In this document: piece by piece, positions 1-7,492 of the stretch
Numbering within the stretch: position 1 is the first letter of the stretch
Layout: each line of letters opens with the position of its first letter
Source of the DNA: an uncultured Clostridia bacterium
Lineage (GTDB): Bacteria; Bacillota; Clostridia; Peptostreptococcales; Anaerovoracaceae
Direction: 5' to 3'
Assembly: GCA_934278925.1 (NCBI GenBank)
Contig: CAKQWJ010000033.1
Coordinates: 1 to 18,179 of the forward strand
DNA: 18,179 nucleotides
Notes under the pieces: generated by a model
The model's input: the letters and a program-made list of their open reading frames with translations, nothing else
Told to the model about the DNA's origin: nothing
Databases searched by the model: none
Position numbers and translations under genes: made by a program

Positions 1-153
1 GACGACAGAATGATGATTGCCTGCTGCAATGATGGAACACGTCCTGTAATATTTAAGATTGAGAGAATAGACATTCCTGAAAATGAAGAAGAAAAAGAAT
101 GGCTGGAAAAGCAAAATTTCAAGAATACAGCGGATGATGCTTATACAGGTTAA
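1..153 (+). CDS. 3' end of an unrecognised protein
   Basis: Frame 1 is open from the window edge to TAA at 151-153 and gives the last 50 residues of a protein. The visible part starts DDRMMIACCNDG, continues with a charged stretch rich in Glu and Lys (IPENEEEKEWLEKQ), and ends in DDAYTG. I do not recognise the family and see no catalytic motif. It is followed 24 bp later by a broken DNA glycosylase start, so the end of this ORF may also lie close to old rearrangement points. The reading frame is clean, but the call rests on a short partial segment, so only the existence of a coding end is claimed. Confidence 0.45.
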   Translation, partial: DDRMMIACCNDGTRPVIFKIERIDIPENEEEKEWLEKQNFKNTADDAYTG

Positions 154-177
154 TAAATACCGATTTGGAGGCGGGAG

Positions 178-291
178 ATGTATTTTGAATACGGAGAAAC
201 GGAAATTCTATATCTCAAAAGCAAGGACAAAAAACTTGCAGAAGTAATTGATAAGATTGGTTGGATCGAAAGAGATAATCTAATATTTTGA
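178..291 (+). pseudogene. N-terminal remnant of AlkA-like DNA-3-methyladenine glycosylase
   Basis: ATG at 178 is preceded by a GGAGGCGGGAG ribosome binding site and opens a 37-codon ORF ending in TGA at 289-291. Residues 1-32 (MYFEYGETEILYLKSKDKKL then AEVIDKIGWIER) read like the start of the clostridial DNA-3-methyladenine glycosylase 2 family, which removes alkylated bases in base excision repair. After IER the similarity I remember stops, and five unrelated residues lead to the stop. The HhH motif and catalytic Asp of the family, which lie far downstream in a roughly 200-residue protein, are absent. I read this as a relic left by a deletion ending near 275-290. Family assignment is from memory of the N-terminal pattern and needs a database search. 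Confidence 0.5.
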
Positions 292-335
292 CTTAAATGG
301 AAAAGGAAAACGATTTTACCAGAGGAATACGTGGA

Positions 336-896
336 ATGATCAGAGAATTACGAGAAGCGGATGTAAATAAGGGTGCAGAAATCTGGTTGGATACAAATAT
401 AAAGTCGCATGATTTTATCCCCGCACAATACTGGAAAAGAAATTTCGAATCAGTAAAAGAAGCACTTCTGCAGGCAGAGGTATACGTGTATGAGCATAAT
501 GGAGAAATACAGGGTTTTATAGGATTGAGCGATGCATATGTTGAGGGCCTTTTTGTTTCGGAGGAAATGCAGTCACAGGGGATAGGCAAAACTCTGCTGG
601 ACTATGCAAAGGGCAAAAAAGATGAGCTGCTCTTGAATGTATACCAAAAGAACACACGGGCAATAGCCTTTTACCGGAGAGAAGGATTTGAGATTCAGCA
701 CAATCATAAGCCAAATGGTAACACTCATATACAATTTGGCAGACACGTATTTCGTAGGGCTTTTAAACGACCCGGCGCAGACTGCGGCGATAGCGGTGGC
801 AGCCCCTATTTTTTTGATGCTCACGGCAATCTCGAATCTTTTCGGCGTGGGCGGTGCAAGTACCTTTGCGCAGGCGCTGGGCAGAAAAGAGAATAG
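336..896 (+). pseudogene. GNAT N-acetyltransferase, 3' end replaced by out-of-frame MATE sequence
   Basis: The likely start is ATG at 336 (MIRELREADV), with AGAGGA about nine bases upstream. An in-frame ATG at 300 exists but adds residues atypical of the family. Residues 1 to about 120 are a convincing GNAT fold: DFIPAQYW near the N-terminus, the acetyl-CoA motif A QSQGIGKTLL, and the closing LNVYQKNTRAIAFYRREGF strand-helix. The family normally ends about 20 residues later. Here, from roughly base 697 on, the reading frame runs through DNA that encodes the MATE protein in another frame, adding about 66 unrelated, Arg/Gly-rich residues before TGA at 894-896. Acetyl-CoA binding could survive, but the last strand is gone. 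The substrate is unknown. I consider it a fusion by deletion, probably non-functional. Confidence 0.7.
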
Positions 897-1983
897 AACG
901 GCATCGCAGATATCGTCCATCGCGTTCTGGTTCGGGCTGCTGGCATCGGTTCTGTTTGCATTTGTCGCATTTATTTTTATGAGACCGATTCTGATGGTCT
1001 GCGGAGCAACAACCGAAATATATGAATTGGTGCGGAGCTATGTGATGTGGACGGTCATCATCGGCGGGCCGGGGACGGTTCTGAACATCCTGCTGGCGAA
1101 TCTGATTCGCGGAGAGGGCAGCGCGGGAATCGCCTCTTTCGGAGTATCCGCCGGAGGATTTTTGAACATCCTGCTGGATCCGTTTTTCGTGCTTCCGCAG
1201 TTCCTCAACATGGGGGCGGCCGGAGCCGGACTTGCCACCGCGATCTCAAACCTCGCCGCAACCTTGTTTTTCCTTGCGTATGTTTTTAGCAGTAAAAATA
1301 AGACGCTGCTGCCCGTTTCTCCGTCACATTTGAGATATACGAGAGAGCGCATCGGACTGATTCTCTCCATCGGGTTTCCGTCTGCGGTGCAGTATGCGCT
1401 GACGGTGGTTGCGGTTGCGGCGATTACGAAGCTTGTGTCCGGCTACGACACGGCGGCGGTAGCGGGGTTCGGCATCACAAAGAAAATCGATCAGCTGCCG
1501 CTGTACTTTTCCATCGGCGTGGCAAACGGCCTGCTGCCGCTGTTGGCGTACAACTATGCGGCCGGGAACCGAGAACGGCAGAGGCGGGCGTTTCAATACG
1601 GCTGCGGGATTGCAGTGGGCTTTTCCGTACTGTGTCTGATCGTCTATGAAGCGTTTGCGCCGCATATCGCCGCCATCTTCATCAAGGATGCGGATACGAT
1701 AGGCTATGCAGCCGCATTCCTAAGACGAATGGTGGTGGCCATGCCGATGGTGGCGATCAATTACCCGATGATCATACAGTTCCAGGCGATGGGTAAAATC
1801 AAGGAGTCGCTGATCTGCTCCATTCTCCGGAAAGGCGTACTCGACATTCCGCTGCTGTTTCTGTTTGACCGCATTGCTCCGCTGTACGGACTTATGTGGG
1901 TTCAGCCGGTGGTGGACATGATTTCCCTGCTGGCCGCTGTGTATTTTTATACGAGAATTATTGGATTTCGGCGTTCACGCTGA
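688..1983 (+). CDS. MATE-family multidrug efflux protein, 5' truncated
   Basis: This is a polytopic Na+ or H+ coupled drug antiporter of the MATE family (usually about 450 residues, 12 helices). The homologous reading begins at about base 700 with TIISQMVTLIYNLADTYFVG, which is the second half of helix 1. The usual first 25 or so residues are missing because the GNAT gene has been joined here. The protein then continues intact to TGA at 1981, with both six-helix halves and the typical DPAQTAAIAVAAP and FGVGGAS segments. The first possible starts are TTG 688 and ATG 715. Neither has a well-spaced ribosome site, although AGAAGG lies just before 688. Expression would depend on GNAT transcription and re-initiation. 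It is either a shortened but translated pump or a recent pseudogene. Confidence 0.72.
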   Translation: MRFSTIISQMVTLIYNLADTYFVGLLNDPAQTAAIAVAAPIFLMLTAISNLFGVGGASTFAQALGRKENRTASQISSIAFWFGLLASVLFAFVAFIFMRPILMVCGATTEIYELVRSYVMWTVIIGGPGTVLNILLANLIRGEGSAGIASFGVSAGGFLNILLDPFFVLPQFLNMGAAGAGLATAISNLAATLFFLAYVFSSKNKTLLPVSPSHLRYTRERIGLILSIGFPSAVQYALTVVAVAAITKLVSGYDTAAVAGFGITKKIDQLPLYFSIGVANGLLPLLAYNYAAGNRERQRRAFQYGCGIAVGFSVLCLIVYEAFAPHIAAIFIKDADTIGYAAAFLRRMVVAMPMVAINYPMIIQFQAMGKIKESLICSILRKGVLDIPLLFLFDRIAPLYGLMWVQPVVDMISLLAAVYFYTRIIGFRRSR

Positions 1984-2004
1984 TTTCCAACAGGAGGAAT
2001 AATT

Positions 2005-2676
2005 TTGGAAAAGTACTTACCGATTCTAAGAAACAGTCCGTTCTTTAAAGGCCTTTCGGACGGCGAGATATTATCCGTGCTTCACTGCGTCAATGCCGCA
2101 ACGATTTCCACGAAACGGAGTTCCTATATTTTCAGGGCGGGAGATACTACGGAAGTGATGGGACTTGTGTTGGCCGGCAGCGTTCTGGTGATTCAGGAAG
2201 ATTTGTGGGGCCATCGGAATATTCTGTCGAAATGTTGTGCCGGAGATTTTTTTGGTGAACCCTATGCCGCAAGCCCGGGGGCGGTACTGAATATCAGCGT
2301 GATTGCGGATGAAGATTGCGAGATTCTTTTTCTGAATGTGCAGCGGCTTCTGGTTTCCTGCCCGGCGGCCTGCGAACATCATCAGAAACTGATTCGAAAT
2401 CTGGTTTGCGTATTGGCAAATAAACTGCTGATTTTCAACGATAAAATCACCCATGTGGGCAAGCGCACGACTCGGGATAAGCTGCTGTCATATCTGTCTG
2501 CGGAGTCCGTTCGGCAGTCGTCTTTGAGCTTTGATATTCCTTTTAATCGGCAGCAGCTGGCGGACTACCTTTGCATCGACCGCGCGGCAATGTCCGCGGA
2601 ATTATCAAAGCTGCAAAAAGAAGGTTTGATAAAAACAAACCGGAATCACTTTGAGTTGACCGTTTGCAACCAATAA
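2005..2676 (+). CDS. Crp/Fnr-family transcriptional regulator
   Basis: TTG at 2005 sits behind CAGGAGGA and starts 21 bp after the MATE stop. The 223-residue protein has an N-terminal cyclic-nucleotide-binding-like beta barrel (about 12-120, with FRAGD and GDFFGEPYA turns), a long dimerisation helix around 125-150, and a C-terminal winged helix (about 160-215, FNRQQLADYLCIDRAAMSAEL as the HTH). The phosphate-binding Arg-Ser pair of true cAMP receptors is not evident, and the Cys pattern of [4Fe-4S] FNR is absent, so the signal is unknown. It probably regulates its neighbours, the MATE pump and the sugar kinase, but no Crp-type palindrome could be tied to it. Family certain, ligand unknown. 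Confidence 0.85.
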   Translation: MEKYLPILRNSPFFKGLSDGEILSVLHCVNAATISTKRSSYIFRAGDTTEVMGLVLAGSVLVIQEDLWGHRNILSKCCAGDFFGEPYAASPGAVLNISVIADEDCEILFLNVQRLLVSCPAACEHHQKLIRNLVCVLANKLLIFNDKITHVGKRTTRDKLLSYLSAESVRQSSLSFDIPFNRQQLADYLCIDRAAMSAELSKLQKEGLIKTNRNHFELTVCNQ

Positions 2677-2706
2677 AAACAATAACGATTTGAAAGGAGT
2701 ATTGAG

Positions 2707-3741
2707 ATGGACTGCCGAGGAGGACAAATGGTTTCAGAACTGCATGGAGATACCGAAAAATTCGTCGAACGACCGCTCTTTGACATCACAGCCTTTGGCG
2801 AGATTTTAATTGATTTTACTTGGCAGGGCGTAAATGAAGATGGACAGACAGTCTTTGCGCAGAATCCGGGCGGAGCGCCGGCAAATGTTGCGGTGGCGGC
2901 GGCGAGGCTGGGGAGCCGCACTGCTTTTATCGGAAAAGCCGGAACGGATATGCACGGAACGTTTTTGAAATCCGTGCTGGAAAAAGAAAATGTAGGAACG
3001 GAAGGAATGATTCTGGATGAAAACTACTTTACAACGCTTGCCTTTGTAAACGTGGATGAAAAAGGGGAGCGGACGTTTTCTTTTGCGAGAAAACCGGGGG
3101 CAGATACCCGGATTGAGAAAGAAGAAATCGATGGGGATATTCTGAATCAGACCCATATTTTTCATGTGGGCTCTTTGTCACTGACGGAACAGCCGGCAAG
3201 GGATACCACACATTATGCGATTCAACGTGCCAAAGAAAAGGGAAGTATAATTTCCTACGACCCCAATTACAGAGCGTCCTTGTGGAAGGATGAGGTGCGG
3301 GCGAAAGAGCAGATGCGAAGCCTGATTCCTTGCGTGGATATCATGAAGCTTTCTGATGAAGAAACGGGTCTGCTGACTGACAGGGAGAATCCGGAAGAAG
3401 CGGCAAAATTCTTGTTTCGGGAAGGTGTTCAGATCGTCGCCGTTACCCTCGGAAGCGAAGGTGCGTACGTATACTGCAAAGAGGGCGGCGCATACGTTCC
3501 CGGATTTGCAAGCAATGCGGCGGATACCAACGGAGCCGGGGATTCCTTCTGGGGTGGATTTTTGTACTGCATGAGTAAGGACGGGCGAAGGCCGGAAGCA
3601 ATCCGCATGGATGAGCTGAAAAAGTATGTACGGTTCGGCAATGCGGTGGCCAGTCTCTGCGTAGAGAAGAAAGGGGCAATTCCGGCAATGCCGACACTTG
3701 CACAAGTGGAAGAGCGGCTGGCAAGAGCCCCCGAAAAATAA
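2707..3741 (+). CDS. PfkB-family sugar kinase (fructokinase-like)
   Basis: This cytoplasmic ribokinase/PfkB-fold kinase of 344 residues transfers phosphate from ATP to a sugar or nucleoside. The N-terminal signature NPGGAPANVAVAAARLG (53-69) and the C-terminal signature DTNGAGDSFWGGFL (273-286) are present, with D279 as catalytic base. The FGEILIDF opening and the anion-hole GAGD match the fructokinase branch (substrate inferred). ATG 2707 is chosen because AAGGAG lies seven bases upstream; the protein then carries about 25 residues before the kinase core, slightly longer than usual. A second in-frame ATG at 2728 is possible. It lies 30 bp after the Crp/Fnr gene and is probably co-transcribed; the terminator just downstream closes the unit. 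Confidence 0.88.
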   Translation: MDCRGGQMVSELHGDTEKFVERPLFDITAFGEILIDFTWQGVNEDGQTVFAQNPGGAPANVAVAAARLGSRTAFIGKAGTDMHGTFLKSVLEKENVGTEGMILDENYFTTLAFVNVDEKGERTFSFARKPGADTRIEKEEIDGDILNQTHIFHVGSLSLTEQPARDTTHYAIQRAKEKGSIISYDPNYRASLWKDEVRAKEQMRSLIPCVDIMKLSDEETGLLTDRENPEEAAKFLFREGVQIVAVTLGSEGAYVYCKEGGAYVPGFASNAADTNGAGDSFWGGFLYCMSKDGRRPEAIRMDELKKYVRFGNAVASLCVEKKGAIPAMPTLAQVEERLARAPEK

Positions 3742-3755
3742 AAAGTGAGCACAGT

Positions 3756-3803
3756 AAAAAGTCGGCAACGGAAACCTTGTTCCGCCGCTGACTTTTTCTT
3801 TTT
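3756..3803. terminator. Hairpin terminator between convergent operons
   Basis: AAAAAGTC at 3756-3763 pairs with GACTTTTT at 3790-3797, with an inner stem CGGAA / TTCCG around a short loop. A T-rich tract follows on the plus strand and an A-run precedes it, so the reverse strand also ends in a T-run. It lies between the PfkB stop (3741) and the end of the minus-strand permease (3841), and can stop transcription from both sides. Confidence 0.75.
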
Positions 3804-3840
3804 GGGGTATTCACTTGTTGAGATTGCACTCTTTTCCGGC

Positions 3841-6159
3841 TTACTCTGCATTCTTGAGGGCTTCATCCATAGGAATCCGGCGAATTCTGCGGTACTCCAG
3901 AAGGGACACAATCGCATAAGTGGAGATCCCGATGAGGAACATTTCAATGTAGATCTTTGGATCGATCCACAGCGCAATCCAGCCGGAAACACTGGAGAGC
4001 ATCATCTCTCGGAACACCACACCCATAATCGCTTTCTCAATCGGCAAGCTCAGCAGGAGGCAGATTACCACCACAATTGTTGTGGACCAAATGTACAATT
4101 TCCCGATTTCGCCGTTTGTATAGCCGAGAATCTTCGCCATAGAAATGGATTGCGCGTTCTTTTCGATGATGATTTTGGAGAGCAGATAGATCAAGACGAT
4201 GAAAATGCCAATGGCAAATCCGTTGACCAGATTCATCATGCCGCCCATGGATACCGTCAGCTGCCGGGAAACCTTGGTCAGCGCACCCAGATCGACCACC
4301 GAACCGATGTATTTTTTGTTGATGTCGGTAATCTTCGAATTGGAAAAATACCCGCTGAAGTAGTAATTCCCCAGGCCAAAAGTATCATTCAGCTGCTTCT
4401 GCGGCATGAACACGCAGAGGGCACCGCTGTAATCGTAAATCCCTTTTACCTTAAATGTGTATCTCTTCTTTTCGTACTTTTCCTTCAGCGTGATTTTGTC
4501 TCCCGGCTCCAGCTGAAATTTTTCCGCATACGCTCCGGAGATGTAGACATCATCGCTGTCATCGAAATCCACATCGATGTACTTGCTGTTTTTCTCAATT
4601 CCGTACAAAAGCACTTCATCGGTCTTGTACTTGCTCGGCAATGTGTTCAGGGAATAAGCACTGAACGCTTCCGCATCATCATTCAACGTCTTCGTGCCCA
4701 TGTAATACTGCAGGAGTTCAAGAATATTCTCGGAATCATCGCCGCTTACCGCACTGACCGGAACTTCCAGCATGTATTGGTATTTGGCGAGCATATTGCT
4801 TTTAATCTCCTGCTGGTAATGATTGAGCGTGGAGGGTAAAAGCAGCCCGAAAAACAAAAGCAGGTTGGCAAATAGGATTCCGACAAAGAGTACGGCGTAG
4901 TTGCTCATGTTCTGAAAAATCACCCGCAGTCGGAAGCGATGAAAAATTCCAAGCTTTGGACTGAGGGGAAGCGCTTTGGTTTGCTTTCTGCCGGACAAAT
5001 CCCGACGCAGGAATTTCAGCGGCGACAGCCGGAGCTTATGGCACAGCACGCCGTAATTTATAACCAGCATGATCAGAATCGGCACCAGGGTGGTCATCCA
5101 GAAGGCGTCCGCATTCCATATCGTCACATAGGTCGGAAGGCTGTAGCTTCCGTAGTACATGGAGGCGCATACATTTTTCATTACGGTATACCCCAGAATA
5201 TTACCGACAATCGCTCCGATTAAGGTGACGATGACCGGAAGCGCCATGTAGTGCCGTATGAGTTCTGTTTTTGTATATCCGGATGCCCGAAGCGTTCCGA
5301 TAACTCCCGCTTCCTTGCGGATGGTATTGCTGATGGTGATTCCAAAGACAAACGCCATGATGACGATCACGATATAGAGAAGGACGATCATCATTGCTTT
5401 GTCGCTGCCCATATCGTCCCCGGTGAAGTTGATGGCCTGGTTTTGATACCGTGGGACAAAAGCTTCCAGGGATACCTTTTTGCCGAGGGACTCCATGAAT
5501 TTCTCGGCCATCTTTTTCTCCTGCCGCTCGTTCTTCGGGGCCTTATCGTAGAGCCAGGAATAGCTGTACTGTAACTTATCCTGATTTAAAGTTTCAAATC
5601 CTTTCGGTGTCACAACAGAAACGCCGAACTTTACCGCATCGAACATGGAGTCATTGTTGTTCTGAAACAGGCAGCTGTAATCCGACAGTGCCACGAATCC
5701 GGTTACCTTCCATTTCTTTCCGCCGCTTGTCAGTACATCGCCGACGGAAATATGATTGTTGTCCGCATACATGCGGTCGATGGCGATTTCGTCACTCTTT
5801 GTCGGAAGCGTCCCCTTCATCAGGCAGACTCGGTTAACGTCATTTCTGTTTTTGAAAAAACGCATGGTACTTCCGTTGTCCACCGCTTGCTCGATGTAAA
5901 AATTCTGATACAGGGTCACATTATGGGCCGAGATATCTTTTTTCTGGGAAGAGGCGAGTTCTTTCTTGACACGGAAATTCCCGTCTTCGATATTGTATTT
6001 TTCAAAACCTTCGTTGTAGGCTCGTAGCATACTGCCGTCTGCTACGAGGAAGCCGGATACAAAACCGATGGTGCTGATCATCAAAATCAAGACCACCAGG
6101 TATTTCCCTAATTCCTCTCGGAGCTCTCTGGGAATTCTTTTTTTTAAAGGACTTTTCAT
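3841..6159 (-). CDS. FtsX/MacB-type ABC transporter permease
   Basis: This membrane permease of 772 residues has two FtsX domains. A first helix (about 20-40, YLVVLILMISTIGFVSGFLV) is followed by a long extracytoplasmic domain to about 255. A three-helix FtsX block (about 258-380, beginning MMIVLLYIVIVIMAFVFGI) is followed by a linker, another helix, a second extracellular domain, and a C-terminal FtsX block (about 650-755, ending YAIVSLLEYRRIRRIPMDEA). Such proteins work by mechanotransmission rather than classical transport: lipoprotein or peptide export, or antimicrobial peptide resistance. The start at 6159 is preferred over the ATG at 6180 because AAGGAGG, overlapping the ATPase stop, sits nine bases upstream. 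It is partnered with the ATPase at 6174-6872. The substrate cannot be told from the sequence. Confidence 0.88.
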   Translation of the reverse strand: MKSPLKKRIPRELREELGKYLVVLILMISTIGFVSGFLVADGSMLRAYNEGFEKYNIEDGNFRVKKELASSQKKDISAHNVTLYQNFYIEQAVDNGSTMRFFKNRNDVNRVCLMKGTLPTKSDEIAIDRMYADNNHISVGDVLTSGGKKWKVTGFVALSDYSCLFQNNNDSMFDAVKFGVSVVTPKGFETLNQDKLQYSYSWLYDKAPKNERQEKKMAEKFMESLGKKVSLEAFVPRYQNQAINFTGDDMGSDKAMMIVLLYIVIVIMAFVFGITISNTIRKEAGVIGTLRASGYTKTELIRHYMALPVIVTLIGAIVGNILGYTVMKNVCASMYYGSYSLPTYVTIWNADAFWMTTLVPILIMLVINYGVLCHKLRLSPLKFLRRDLSGRKQTKALPLSPKLGIFHRFRLRVIFQNMSNYAVLFVGILFANLLLFFGLLLPSTLNHYQQEIKSNMLAKYQYMLEVPVSAVSGDDSENILELLQYYMGTKTLNDDAEAFSAYSLNTLPSKYKTDEVLLYGIEKNSKYIDVDFDDSDDVYISGAYAEKFQLEPGDKITLKEKYEKKRYTFKVKGIYDYSGALCVFMPQKQLNDTFGLGNYYFSGYFSNSKITDINKKYIGSVVDLGALTKVSRQLTVSMGGMMNLVNGFAIGIFIVLIYLLSKIIIEKNAQSISMAKILGYTNGEIGKLYIWSTTIVVVICLLLSLPIEKAIMGVVFREMMLSSVSGWIALWIDPKIYIEMFLIGISTYAIVSLLEYRRIRRIPMDEALKNAE

Positions 6160-6173
6160 GCTTAAAATCCTCC

Positions 6174-6872
6174 TTACCATTCCAGTTCCGCGGCCGAAAG
6201 CTTATGCTCGTTTCGGTAGTTCTTCCGAATCATTCCGTCGCGAAGCTTCACCACCCGATCGGCCATATCCTTGATGGCATCGTTGTGGGTGACCATGATA
6301 ATCGTGTTTCCGTATTTCTGATTGACGGTTTCGATAAGCTTCAGAATTTCCTTTGAAGTACGGTAATCCAGGGCACCGGTAGGCTCGTCGCACAGCAGGA
6401 TGTCCGGATTCTTCACGATCGCCCGCCCGATCGCCGTTCGCTGTTGCTGCCCGCCCGAAATCTGATTCGGCAGTTTGTTCCGGTGTTCATAGATTTCCAA
6501 AGTCTGCATGAGCTCATCCACATCCAAGGGCCGATCGCTGAGGTATGCGCCCACCTCGATGTTTTCTCGCACCGTCAGATTCGGTATCAAATTGTACATC
6601 TGAAAAATATACCCCAGATGTTTCCGCCGGTACAGTGACAGCTTCTTCTCCGTCATGCCTTCCAGCTGTTCCCCTTCGATGACAATGCTGCCTTCATCCG
6701 CCGCATCGATTCCCCCGATAATATTGAGAAGGGTGGACTTCCCGGACCCGGACGGACCGAGAAGCACACAGAATTCTCCTTTTTCAATCTCCAGATTCAG
6801 CCCTTTCAGCACATCCACTCTGCTGTCACCGGCGCCGAAAGACTTCCGGATTCCTTTTATTTCTAAAAACAT
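6174..6872 (-). CDS. LolD/MacB-type ABC transporter ATPase
   Basis: This 232-residue nucleotide-binding subunit powers the FtsX-type permease encoded directly downstream. It has Walker A GPSGSGKSTLL (about 39-49), a Q-loop in YIFQMYNLIP, signature ISGGQQQRTAIGRA (about 138-151), Walker B ILLCDEPTGALD (about 157-168), and the H-loop in MVTHND (about 193-198). The DEPTGALD form and LIPNLTVREN are typical of the MacB/LolD/FtsE subfamily. ATG at 6872 has GGGGAGGA eight bases upstream. Its stop lies inside the ribosome site of the permease, indicating translational coupling. Transcription probably starts at the promoter at 6926-6954, which is overlapped by a GTTAG dyad. Confidence 0.93.
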   Translation of the reverse strand: MFLEIKGIRKSFGAGDSRVDVLKGLNLEIEKGEFCVLLGPSGSGKSTLLNIIGGIDAADEGSIVIEGEQLEGMTEKKLSLYRRKHLGYIFQMYNLIPNLTVRENIEVGAYLSDRPLDVDELMQTLEIYEHRNKLPNQISGGQQQRTAIGRAIVKNPDILLCDEPTGALDYRTSKEILKLIETVNQKYGNTIIMVTHNDAIKDMADRVVKLRDGMIRKNYRNEHKLSAAELEW

Positions 6873-6925
6873 ATCTCTAATCCTCCCCGATGAGTTAATC
6901 CTCTCGAACTTCCTTTTATGTATAA

Positions 6926-6954
6926 ATGTTAGATGTAGCTAACCGAAATGTCAA
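6926..6954 (-). promoter_or_regulatory. Sigma-A-type promoter of the FtsX-type ABC operon
   Basis: Reading the minus strand, a perfect -35 TTGACA (6954-6949) is separated by 17 bp from TAACAT (6931-6926) as -10. A second AT-rich box further down would give a 24-bp spacer and is less likely. The spacer and -10 are covered by the dyad at 6928-6943, so a bound protein would exclude RNA polymerase. Confidence 0.6.
6928..6943. promoter_or_regulatory. Operator-like dyad GTTAG-N6-CTAAC (site 1)
   Basis: GTTAG at 6928-6932 and CTAAC at 6939-6943 form a perfect 5-bp inverted repeat with half-site centres 11 bp apart, one helical turn. It lies inside the promoter of the minus-strand ABC operon. The same geometry recurs at 7063, 7098 and 10701. 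Binding by a dimeric repressor is inferred. Confidence 0.6.
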
Positions 6955-7020
6955 CATTTTTTTAGTTCTAAAAGGATATTTTTTTGTACACAAATTCCGG
7001 CACATTCAGGGGCTTTGGCA

Positions 7021-7049
7021 TTGCAAATTGAGAAAAATCGTGGTATAAC
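7021..7049 (+). promoter_or_regulatory. Promoter of the DUF6110 / metal ATPase operon
   Basis: TTGCAA (7021-7026), a 17-bp spacer and TATAAC (7044-7049) form a reasonable sigma-A promoter. The expected start near 7056 leaves a leader of about 85 nt that contains two operator-like dyads. Confidence 0.55.
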
Positions 7050-7062
7050 ATGACTAACAAAA

Positions 7063-7078
7063 GTTAACTCGCCCTAAC
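7063..7078. promoter_or_regulatory. Operator-like dyad GTTAA-N6-CTAAC (site 2)
   Basis: GTTAA (7063-7067) and CTAAC (7074-7078) have the same six-base spacing as site 1, with one mismatch. The site lies just downstream of the predicted transcription start of the metal ATPase operon. A further CTAAC (7054-7058) next to it faces the opposite way, so TAAC-AAAA-GTTA is also a small dyad. Confidence 0.45.
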
Positions 7079-7097
7079 CGCGTTGATGCGCGATGTG

Positions 7098-7113
7098 GTT
7101 AGAGTTATCTAAT
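7098..7113. promoter_or_regulatory. Operator-like dyad GTTAG-N6-CTAAT (site 3)
   Basis: GTTAG (7098-7102) and CTAAT (7109-7113) again show six-base spacing with one mismatch. Its centre lies 35 bp from that of site 2, and a CGCG / CGCG pair sits between the two sites. It ends 13 bases before the ribosome site of the DUF6110 gene. Confidence 0.45.
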
Positions 7114-7141
7114 ATTAATTACATGTAAGGAGGAAAAGATT

Positions 7142-7489
7142 ATGGATTTGAAGAAAATTGGTTTATTTGCCGGCGGTGTATTGTTTGGAACAGCCGGAAT
7201 CAAGGCACTGAGCAGCAAGGATGCGAAAAAAGCGTACACTCAGACCACAGCGGCTGCCCTGAGAGTAAAGGACAGCGTGATGAACACGGTAACCTCTGTA
7301 CGGGAGAATGCGGACGACATCTATGCCGGCGCTCAGGCAATCAATGAGCAGCGTGCGGAAGAGGAAGCCTGCATCATCGTGGAAGATGCTTCGGAGGAAG
7401 CAGAAGAAGAGGCGGAAGTTTGCGATGCCGCAGAGGCGCCTTGCGAAGAATCGGCGGAAGAATGCTGTGAGAAAGCAGAGGCGGAGTAA
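7142..7489 (+). CDS. DUF6110-type small protein paired with metal ATPase
   Basis: ATG at 7142 has AAGGAGG eight bases upstream. The 115-residue protein starts with KKIGLFAGGVLFGTAGIKAL, a short glycine-rich hydrophobic segment, followed by a Lys/Ala amphipathic stretch with SKDAKKAYTQTTAAALRVKD. The pattern matches, from memory, the uncharacterised DUF6110 family that Firmicutes encode next to P-type metal ATPases. From residue 72 on it is a strongly acidic tail with five cysteines (C77, C94, C101, C108, C109), the last two adjacent. Such a tail could hold soft or transition metals, but that is inference. Its stop lies 3 bp before the ATPase start, so the two are one operon. Confidence 0.75.
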   Translation: MDLKKIGLFAGGVLFGTAGIKALSSKDAKKAYTQTTAAALRVKDSVMNTVTSVRENADDIYAGAQAINEQRAEEEACIIVEDASEEAEEEAEVCDAAEAPCEESAEECCEKAEAE

Positions 7490-7492
7490 TTC

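Noticed and set aside
3745..4839. Plus-strand open frame of about 360 codons
   Set aside because: It starts inside the terminator region and runs antisense to the FtsX permease, with low-complexity His/Asn/Gln composition and no recognisable fold.
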